Shown: positions 1 to 8,900 of the stretch, piece by piece
How the letters are laid out: the number at the start of each line of letters is the position of its first letter
Numbering within the stretch: the first letter of the stretch is position 1
Virus record (IMG/VR): IMGVR_UViG_3300026521_000336
Location: 1-41,430 of that record
Strand: one strand, 5' to 3'
Length of the DNA stretch: 41,430 bases
Source: a virus
Translations under genes and position numbers: made by a program
The notes under the pieces: model-generated
The model's database searches: none
What the model saw: only the letters and a program-made list of their open reading frames with translations
What the model was told of the DNA's origin: nothing

Positions 1-2
1 AC

Positions 3-1091
3 TTTATATCTAACAACAAAGAACTTGCAGAAAAGATGAATAGCGTAAATAAAAAAATACTAATATTAGCAAAAGAGTATATAGGTAAAATGTTTAAAGG
101 AGAAGTAGATATAACTCATGCAGTATATTTAAAAATGTTTCATATACTATTAGCAAACAACAAGATACAGATAGAAGAACAAGATATAATAATGCTTGAT
201 GAGTGTGGAGATCTTAATCCTGTAACACTAGAAATATTCAAATTGTTAAAAGCAAATAAAAAGATAATGGTAGGTGACATTAGTCAAACAATCTACTCAT
301 TTAATGGCACAATAAACGGTTTTGAAGAAATGAGAAATGAAGGAATATTATTAGAATTAACACAATCATTTAGATGTTCAAAAGATATAGCAAAACGAGT
401 AGAAAAATTCATGCAAGTGCACTATGATGAGAATTTTAAATTCTCAGGAGTAGAACCAGATAAAGAACAAGAAAAAACAGTTGCATATATATCAAGAACA
501 AACTCATCTATGATTGGTTCTATGATTGAATTAATGAAGACCGGAGAAAAGTTCAATCTAGCAAGACAACCACAATCAATTTTTGAACTTATTCTAATTT
601 TATTATACCTAAAGCCAGGTGGAGAAATTAGACAAAAGCAATGGAAACATTTACAAGAAGATGTTGATTTGTGGAATATTGATGAATCGCTACAAAATGA
701 ATATAAGACATATATGTCATACATAGCATCAAAATATAATGATGATATAGATTTAAAGTCAGCATTAACAATAATAGGTACATATTCAAGAGAAGAAATA
801 TTTAAAGCATATGCTTACTCAAAGCAATGCAAAGAAGACAAAACAAAACACAAAATAACATTAACAACAAGCCATTCAAGTAAAGGATTAGAATTTTATA
901 AAGTATATATTCATGATGATCTAAATAAAACAATAGAAAAAATATTAGAAAAAGAACATGATAATAGAACAGAGACTGAACTAGAAGAAATTAGATTGTA
1001 CTATGTAGCATGTACTAGAGCAAGTCATGTTTTAATTAACGCAAAAATGCTAGATTATAAAATAAACAAAAAGGATAATAGATGGATATAA
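3..1091 (+). CDS. UvrD/Rep-family (SF1) DNA helicase, 3' part only
   Basis: ATP-dependent DNA helicase, probably for phage replication or recombination. The reading frame is open back to the window edge, so the true start and the Walker A motif lie outside; the ATG at 36 is internal. Visible SF1 motifs in order: motif II LDECGD (about residue 50 from that ATG), motif III GDISQTIYSFNG, motif IV LTQSFR, motif V TTSHSSKGLEF and motif VI LYYVACTRA near the C-terminus. The order and spacing are those of UvrD/Rep/PcrA, in a reduced phage form with a short 2B region. It heads a rightward cluster of small genes, which suggests the early/middle region. The last codons overlap the next small gene. The family call is strong; the exact role is inferred. 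Confidence 0.88.
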   Translation, partial: FISNNKELAEKMNSVNKKILILAKEYIGKMFKGEVDITHAVYLKMFHILLANNKIQIEEQDIIMLDECGDLNPVTLEIFKLLKANKKIMVGDISQTIYSFNGTINGFEEMRNEGILLELTQSFRCSKDIAKRVEKFMQVHYDENFKFSGVEPDKEQEKTVAYISRTNSSMIGSMIELMKTGEKFNLARQPQSIFELILILLYLKPGGEIRQKQWKHLQEDVDLWNIDESLQNEYKTYMSYIASKYNDDIDLKSALTIIGTYSREEIFKAYAYSKQCKEDKTKHKITLTTSHSSKGLEFYKVYIHDDLNKTIEKILEKEHDNRTETELEEIRLYYVACTRASHVLINAKMLDYKINKKDNRWI

Positions 1092-1216
1092 ATAAATTCT
1101 TAAATATAAGTGGTGCTATTATTATAGCTTTAAGTATATCATTGTTTTTAGCAGTACCTTGGCTATTTATAATCGGAGTAATAGCTTATTTTGCAATAGA
1201 AGATATTAGAAAATAA
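1082..1216 (+). CDS. Small membrane protein, 44 aa
   Basis: Begins with ATG at 1082 inside the last codons of the helicase gene, with AAGGA at 1071-1075 six bases upstream, and ends TAA at 1214-1216. The product starts MDINKFLNIS and contains one long hydrophobic stretch (about residues 9-38, with a central Pro-Trp) before a short charged tail (EDIRK). This could be one helix or a tight hairpin in the inner membrane. The overlap with the helicase suggests translational coupling. No family is recognised. Small single-helix proteins are common in phage early regions, often acting on host membranes, but nothing here shows a function. Confidence 0.6.
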   Translation: MDINKFLNISGAIIIALSISLFLAVPWLFIIGVIAYFAIEDIRK

Positions 1217-1233
1217 AATAAAAGGACAAAAAA

Positions 1234-1458
1234 ATGATTGATTATACAGTAATAAAAATAGCAGTAATAGATAGTGTTATTTCAGATAAGTTCTATAAAC
1301 TACTAGTAGAAACAACACCAATAATGATTGAAAAAGATGGTACAGCAGCACAATACAATTTAAGTCATTTACTCGATCAAATGGATGATACATATGATGA
1401 GTATGAAGATTTAAAAAAATTATTAAAACAAAATATATATTACATAGAGGTACAATAA
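1234..1458 (+). CDS. Hypothetical protein, 74 aa
   Basis: ATG at 1234 follows an AAAGGA box seven bases upstream and only 17 bases after the preceding small gene, so it belongs to the same rightward operon. The product is acidic. A beta-rich N-terminal half (MIDYTVIKIAVID) is followed by an acidic helical stretch (QMDDTYDEYEDLKKLL). There is no signal peptide or membrane segment, and I recognise no family. The tight spacing on both sides and the good ribosome-binding site support a real gene. Confidence 0.65.
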   Translation: MIDYTVIKIAVIDSVISDKFYKLLVETTPIMIEKDGTAAQYNLSHLLDQMDDTYDEYEDLKKLLKQNIYYIEVQ

Positions 1459-1459
1459 A

Positions 1460-1942
1460 ATGAATACAGATACTCATATGAAATTAATGCTAAATACTGT
1501 TTTATATTACTTTGAATCATGTAAAAATGACTTCAAAGACGATAAAAAGAAAACAAATAAAATATACAAATATATATGGGAAATAAAAAGATTTAACAAT
1601 CTAAACAAATTAACACAAAAACAATCTGATATAATAATATCTATTGGTTCTGATGATTTTGTAAAAAAAGAGATGGAAATTCAAGTATCATATTATGTAT
1701 ATGCTTTAGAGATATTAAAACTTTTAAATGAAGATTCATATGATATAGCTAAAAAATTATGTACAAATAAGAAAAAGCTATCAATTGGACCTCTACCAGA
1801 GTTTGCTATAGAAATGATAGTAATTAAGAAAAAAGAACCAAAAAAATATAATAAATATAAAACATTATTTGACGATTCTATTGAGGCAGCAAGACGATTT
1901 TATAATTATTCTAAAAAAAGAATATATGAACTAGAAAAATAA
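1460..1942 (+). CDS. Hypothetical protein, 160 aa
   Basis: Starts one base after the previous stop codon, with AGAGGT upstream lying inside the end of that gene, so the two are probably translationally coupled. The product is lysine-rich, basic and mostly helical by eye, with a Tyr/Ile-rich core (residues about 70-90) and a basic C-terminal helix (YNYSKKRIYELEK). No catalytic motif, metal site or membrane segment is seen and no family is recognised. Position in the helicase operon suggests an early/middle accessory protein, possibly nucleic-acid binding from its charge, but that is only a guess. Confidence 0.68.
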   Translation: MNTDTHMKLMLNTVLYYFESCKNDFKDDKKKTNKIYKYIWEIKRFNNLNKLTQKQSDIIISIGSDDFVKKEMEIQVSYYVYALEILKLLNEDSYDIAKKLCTNKKKLSIGPLPEFAIEMIVIKKKEPKKYNKYKTLFDDSIEAARRFYNYSKKRIYELEK

Positions 1943-1951
1943 GGTACTAAA

Positions 1952-2596
1952 ATGAAGACAAATGGATATATAGCACTAAATAAAGATTTAGCTAAATTAT
2001 TACCAAACAAAACAATGATAAGGGTAATAATTAAAGATGTAAAAATTCTTGATTGCGATAAAGTTTTGGGTATCATTAGCTATCTTGATTTAGAACAAGG
2101 TAAAAATAATCAATTTAATGGGCAAGTAAAACATGAAGATTTTATAAAACAATATGCTAAATATCAAGTTGGGGATATTCTTTGGATAAAAGAACCTGCA
2201 GAAGTTATAGATAGTTATTTTAACTATAGAGAAATAGTATATAAATTTACTACAGAAAAAAAAGAAAGAATAATAGATACTCCAGAACAATATCGAGGAA
2301 AAAAAATCCCAAAATGGTTAGAGTATTGGCAAGAAATACCAAACGGATGCATAAAAGAAATGGCACGATACTTTATAAAAATAACAAGTATTAAAATTGA
2401 GAAATTACAAGACATAAAGCCAATAGATATTTATAAAGAGTTCGGAGTAGACAGAAATAACTATATACAGTATATTGATGGTTACGAGTGGGCACAAAAT
2501 GATTTTACGAATCTTTGGAACTCAACAGCTCCAAAAGACTACAACTGGGAAGATAACCCGTATGTATTTGTTTACGAATGGGAGTATGTAAAATGA
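1952..2596 (+). CDS. ASCH/PUA-like phage protein
   Basis: The 214-residue product resembles a widespread phage family usually annotated as ASCH-domain or morphogenesis-associated protein. Recognisable blocks are VGDILWIKEP (about 74-83), then the segment around ARYFIKITSIKIEKLQDI (about 138-155), a FTNLWNST block, and the end NPYVFVYEWE. These correspond to the family pattern of GD.LWVRE, a basic residue before a beta strand, ERLQDI, F..LWDS and NPWVWVYEFE. ASCH domains are PUA-like beta barrels thought to bind RNA or modified bases; the phage role is unknown. It sits in the rightward operon and overlaps the next gene by ATGA. Confidence 0.72.
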   Translation: MKTNGYIALNKDLAKLLPNKTMIRVIIKDVKILDCDKVLGIISYLDLEQGKNNQFNGQVKHEDFIKQYAKYQVGDILWIKEPAEVIDSYFNYREIVYKFTTEKKERIIDTPEQYRGKKIPKWLEYWQEIPNGCIKEMARYFIKITSIKIEKLQDIKPIDIYKEFGVDRNNYIQYIDGYEWAQNDFTNLWNSTAPKDYNWEDNPYVFVYEWEYVK

Positions 2597-2856
2597 GTCT
2601 AACAAAAGTTGAAAAAGAGTACACAAAGGCATTTGATGAGTGGGCAGAAGTTAAGAAAGAAGTAGTTTTGCTTAAAACAAGACTAGAAGCGATACGATAC
2701 ACACTTAGAAGAGTTAATATTGATGGTGTTGAATTTGATGCGTTTAGAGAACTTATAGCCAAAATGCAAGATGATATATACACAGCTGAAAAGTTATTAA
2801 GTAAAAAAGAGAGGCTTTTACAAATAACTATTGATAATTTAAAAACTTGGGTATAA
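2593..2856 (+). CDS. Hypothetical coiled-coil protein, 87 aa
   Basis: An ATG at 2578 is also in frame, but the ATG at 2593 is preferred. It forms a classic ATGA overlap with the previous stop and has GGGAG at 2580-2584 with 8-base spacing. The product (MSLTKVEKEYTKAFDEWAEV...) is highly charged with heptad-like Leu/Ile spacing throughout, which suggests a coiled coil, and has no Cys. It is the last rightward gene before the convergent junction. No family is recognised. Confidence 0.65.
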   Translation: MSLTKVEKEYTKAFDEWAEVKKEVVLLKTRLEAIRYTLRRVNIDGVEFDAFRELIAKMQDDIYTAEKLLSKKERLLQITIDNLKTWV

Positions 2857-2873
2857 ATAATAAAAGATAAAAT

Positions 2874-2908
2874 ATAGAACCAAAAAAAAATATCCTTTCT
2901 GGTTCTAT
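2874..2908. terminator. Inverted repeat between convergent transcription units
   Basis: ATAGAACCA (2874-2882) and TGGTTCTAT (2900-2908) form a 9-bp perfect stem with a 17-base loop, exactly between the end of the rightward operon and the stop codon of the leftward vRNAP gene. For leftward transcripts the stem is followed by a U-rich stretch, so it is best placed as the terminator of the late region; for rightward transcripts the run-out is poor. The two arms are two inverted copies of the AGAACCA motif that is over-represented across the window. Confidence 0.6.
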
Positions 2909-2914
2909 TGTATC

Positions 2915-5900
2915 CTATCCAAACAGTTCTGCCGGATAAAATGTACCAATCTCTACTGGCGGTATACCGTTTATAAATTCAAATCCGCTACCACTTAAAT
3001 GTTGTCCAAAGGCTTTATATATCAAACTGCTATCAAATATAGTTTCAGGATGTTCTTCAAGGAAGCGTTGCATTAATAATGCAAAGAATATACCTGATGG
3101 ATTTGCTTTTAGTGTGGCTAAAATTACTTTTTGTATCCTTGTCCAGAATGCAGGGAATAATAAAATACCATAATCACTCAACACTTTCATTTCTTTAGGC
3201 ATATTAATTTTATAATCAACAAAAGACTCTAATGCTACCTGTATAGCTTCTTTTTTAGATTTACCTTGAGATATTAAAGTATCAAGTAACATTTTTCTAG
3301 ATATTATATCTACTGTTTGCATTGTAGAAGAACCAAATCTAACTAAAGCACTATCAGGTGTAGCTAAAAACTCAGATATATATTTAGCTATATCTTCTTT
3401 CTTGTTAGTCTTTATTCTTTTGCCAGCGTCCTCTAATCCTTCACCAAAAGTTTCAAGCATTTTAAAGTTTTTAGCACTTTTACCAGCAAACGCAATAATA
3501 TTCTCAACATTAAGATAATCAGGTCCACTTTGAGCTAACGTCTTAATAGCTTTAGCTAGTGCAGTTTTCTTACCATTTTCTTTCTTTAAAAACTTATTTA
3601 GTAGGTTCTCTATATCATTTTGTAATCCAGAAATAACAGATTCATCTTTATTCATAACCTCTATCGATAGAGAACCAAACATTCCTTCTTGCAACATCAT
3701 TCCATATGAGTGTTTAGCTATCTTATCTTTTACTATTTTTAATTGCTTATCTACATCTTTACCTTCATATTTAGCAACTTCAAGTTCAAGCTGTTTTAGT
3801 CTTAATTTTTCAAACTTTTTAAGTTCAATTATATTATCTTGAAACTTTTTAGGCATATCTTGTATAGGCATACCATATGCTAACAATATAGCTGTATTTG
3901 ATGTTACATCACCAATTAGCTTAGGAATATTAGTTACAGCCCAATGTATCTTAGTAAGCTTAACCATTTGTCTAATTGCATATGCTGATTTTCTAAGAAC
4001 AGCGTTATGTTCGAATAATACTGGATCCTCATATCCTAATGCTATATCTGAAAAATCTTTTCTAACCAAATCAACATGCTCATTGAATTGACCTATTCTT
4101 GATACTTTTGGTCTAACTTCATAGTATGTACCAATAAGTTCATTATCCTCAAGTATCTCTTTAGGTATAGAGCCTTTAGGTAATGACAACAACAATGGTC
4201 TATCTTCTACTTTCATCTTTTTAAGTGATTTATCAAATTCACTAACATCAACTTCTGTATCAATATATTTAGTCATAGTTTCACTAATCATTAAATCTCT
4301 TACAGCTTGAGTATCTTCTATTTCCATAAGCCTACCATATGCTCTATACAGAGCATCTCCAATACTAGTACTCAATCCTAACTCTTCTTTTTGTTCTTTT
4401 GTTAATACAATCTTTTCGAACTTACCTTTATTTGTTTTTAGTGATACAGAATTTTTAGCATTAGGTATAATCTTATTTGTAGGTACAATTATGTCATGTT
4501 GCAAATAGTTAATTGTGGTTCCTGCTCCATCTTGTACAGTTTCGTCTCGTCTATCTCTATATACAACACCATATTGCTTAGATTCAGGCTTAATTAAGAT
4601 CTTCCAACCAGATTCTTTATTATATACACTATTTAGCAAGTCTTTTTTATTTACAACTCTAAATTCTTTAGGAACTTCATAGTGTTCATATATAAGATTA
4701 TCTTTCTCTAGCATTTGATCTTTTGTCATACCATAAACACTATCATGTATACTTTTGATACCAGTTGAAGCATCAAATATAGTTGTAGCCAATTTAGGAT
4801 TATTTTTTAATAGATTAAATGCATTTTCGTATCCAGTTTTATTTATGTTTTCATTAGCACTAGTTTGGTTCTCTTTAATTGTGTATAGAGCCAATAAAGA
4901 ACCGAATAAATCTTTTTCTTCTTGATCATTATATTTTAATTGATCAAGATTATAAGCTACACCATCTTGTGGTTCTTTGTTGCCTGATAAAAACTCACTA
5001 ATACGCTTAATTGATCTTCTATTATATTGTGATATTTTATCTTCATATTCTTTTATAAGTGTATTTATATCACTATCTACATTATTACTATTTATTAGCT
5101 TACTTAATACATTATTCTTTATAAGATAAAATACAGGTGCTTGCACAAATGTATAATATATATCTTTTTGATCTTCTTTACTTATTTTTGATAATAACTT
5201 ATTCATTTTAGCAATAGCAGTATCTTCGAACTGCTTTCTTTCAGATGCAGCATTAATTGTAGCTGTTATAGCTTTGTTTAAATCTTCATAATTCTTAAAT
5301 CTACCCCAAGGATCAAGATATCCTTTAATACTAGATATCCAAGATGAAGATTCCCAATATTTAGTAGCTCTATCATATTGCATTTTATATATATCAAAAT
5401 TCTGATACATAAATTCATGAGCTTGTTTTGCTTTATTGCTAATAAAAGGCTCTGCAGTATTTTCGTATATATTGCCTATACCATTACTAATATTCTTATT
5501 TAATGCAAACAATGATTCATCTATTATCGAATAATTACTTACTGTATAATTTTTCTTTTTGTATTTATAATACATTTGTTCATTCAATGTTTGTGTAGCT
5601 AATTTTTTAGGCCTCTTTGGTTCTGTATAATCAGTATTTTCTTCTCCATACTCTTCATCTTCATATTGGTTCTTTATACTTTCAGAACCAGATGTGTTAT
5701 CACTTCTATTACCTAAATCTTTATTCTCTAAAAAAGCATCAGTAATCAAGTTTTTTAACTCTTCTTTATCTCTCTTTGCTAAATTGTTAAACAAGTCTTT
5801 AACCCACTTGCTAAACTTTTTCCACCAACCATAAGCTTTACCTTTTTGTTCAACTACTTGTTCACCTATAGCTTGAACTAACGCTTCTTCAGAACCCCAC

Positions 5901-8900
5901 TTTTTAATAGCTTCTTTTACTAATGTATTTTCTCTGAACATAGCTATATAATGGTGAGCATACTCATGCGGTAATGTATCTGTACTGGTTAATATACCAT
6001 TAACTAATACTGTTTTATTAACTATATCTGCTTGACCTTTAATATTATCACCTATACTATCAACATATTCAAGATTAATATCAGGATATATTTTCTTTAA
6101 TATCTTATCAAGTTCATTGTTTAATTTTTTATCAAAGTTCTTGTTTTTATTATTTTTGAACAATTCATTCTTATATTGATCTCTCATCTTTTTAGATAGT
6201 CTTGATGTAATTTTAGCAAGAGCTTCAACATCACTTTTTGCATCATGAGCTGATTCACTATTTATACCAAGCATATTAGCAACATATTGTTGATTTCTCT
6301 CTTTTGTTTTGATTATAGAACCATCTGGTTTATTGTATGTCTTAGGTTTATCTTTTGATCTTCTAAGAGTATAATTAGCCAACAATCTTGGATCCATAAC
6401 ATTAAAATTATCACTCAATAGTTTATCTACACCATCATATGAAGATAATATATTAAAATCAGACTTAAATCCATTATATGCTAACAATGGTATCTTTTTG
6501 TCTTCAGTTAAAGAACCAAGTTTTACAATAAGCTCATTTGAAATTGCATTATGATCATAATCTTTACCGTCAAATATACCATCGACATTATATTCTTTAT
6601 ATTTTTCTCTGTTTAATATCTCTTTATATGAATCAGCATTTGATGGCTTATAAGACATCTCAATTGGTTCTCCAATTTTTTCTAATCTACCAGTTCTCTT
6701 GTTTAACTTATATTTTTGTGCATACAATTGAAGCAATTCTTTCTCTTGACCACCTTTGCTTGAGTCATAATTGTATATGTAATTATTTTTAACATCAGGA
6801 CTAAATGTATTTTCAATGTCAAGAACTACAAATGGCTTACCAGATAGTACTGCATTAGAAAGCTCAATAGAATGTTTTTTCATAAATTTAGATATTTCAT
6901 CATTACTAAACTTTTTACTTTCTGACACATCATTATTAGAACCAGTAGGCAAACCTTTATTTTCATCAAGTATGTCTTGTGGTATATTTTTTGTCCATAA
7001 GTTATTTTCTATTTGTATATATTTATTTATTTTTAAGCTTTCTTCACTTTGCTCTGTATTATTGTTTTGTTCTTTAGTGTTTTTATTATTGATTCTATAA
7101 TCATTTTTAAGTACACCATCTTTATCTATGTTATAGCTTATCATATCATTATTAAATCCAAATAATTTATAGTTAATATCAAACCCTTGATTTATTATAT
7201 ATTTATCTATCAGTTCTTCTTTTGTTTTGATCTTTTGATTTGTTTTATTTATATAATTTAAAGCTTCTTTGCTATCATATAGTTTTAATTTAATTTGATC
7301 AGCAGAGCCAAAGTCTTTAGTATCTTCAAAATTAATGGCGTATGAATCGTATAATAATGCCATTTGTTCTTGAATATCATATCTCTTAGACACTTCAAAT
7401 GTAGCTTTTTGATATTCTTCTTCTAATATTGAATTATATATAGCTGTACCATGAGACGCATCATAAATATCACTTGATGCACTATTTAATGCTATTTTAT
7501 AATTCTTTAGATCAGACTCAGTATTGTTATATATTTTAGAACTAGGATCTAAAACAAATAATTTATCTTCTAATATTTTTATTCTATTTTCTAACTCTGC
7601 TACTGTTTTAATATGAGCATATTGAAGAATTCCTGAATCGATACCATGAACTCCTGACACAATAGGTATAAGTGCATTGTCTTGTTCTTTGTTAATTAGA
7701 AGCGGATTGCCAGATTCATAACCTAGCATAATTTGTCTATTTGATGTTATAGGCATACCATACTTTCTAATCATAGAATTATACCATTTTCTGTAGTTAT
7801 TAGTACCTTTAGCATATGCCTTTAGGTTATCTTCTGTATGCTCTTTACCATACAATATATGATCATGATTCAATTCAACACCATTGCTATCAAGTTTGCT
7901 ATCAGTTATTGCAAGCCAAGAACCAGCAGGAATAATATATTGTATAAATTTACCATTACCATAGCCATAGTATTTATTAGTTTTATGAACAACATCAGCA
8001 ATTTTGTAGTACATATTTTTAATAGCTTTTTTATTTCCACTAACAGCAGGATTAAATGCTTCTTGTAGCAATTCATACATTTTGCCTGTAACACCATTAT
8101 CTTTATCTGAAAAATAATCATTAATTACTGTATAAAATCCTTCTATTTGAGCAAGCTTTACTTCATTATTGCTATTTGAACCTTCTATTGTAGAATATTC
8201 ATCTAAATTATTATCTTTATAGAATTCTGAATTTTGCTTTTTAATTATATTTAACATAAAATCAAGTCTTTTTTGTCTATCTTTTGTTGAACCATTTGCT
8301 TTTACAAAAGACTTTATAACCTCTTCTGCCATATCATTGGCAGCAGATTTTGATGCTCCATCTTTACCAGCTTCATAGTTAGTAACCATTGTGATAGGCT
8401 TAAGCATATCTCTTAAACTTGAGAACAAACCTAATTCAACAAAAGGCATAAGCTGTTCATACACAGTTTCTTCAGTTTCTCCATCTATTTTATTATTATG
8501 TTGCTTTTCAATTTCATGTCTAAGTATTGCATATGCATCATCATAAATTTCATCTTCAGTTAATTCTCTGTTTTCATCTTTAGCTATTTGCATTCTGACT
8601 AATATATTAATGATATGCTTATCATTCTCTGGATCAGTACCTAAAGCTTGCAATAGCGATAAAACAACACCAGAAGCAGATGCATCAGGTTTGGTTCTAT
8701 ATGTTGTATATATATTATTTCCACTATTGTGTGTTCTCATATCATATATACCAGATAATGCTCCAAATGCTTCCCATACATTTTTAATTTTTAAATCAAT
8801 GTCAAGAATTTTATCGTCAACTTTAATTTTACCTATAGCTAATATTTTAAGTAATTTAGCTATTAATAGTGCTTGTTCTTTTGTATCAAGCTTTGTGTTT

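Noticed and set aside
36-1091. Helicase as a complete gene starting at the ATG at 36
   Set aside because: The frame is open upstream to the window edge and the Walker A motif is missing, so the start lies outside the window.
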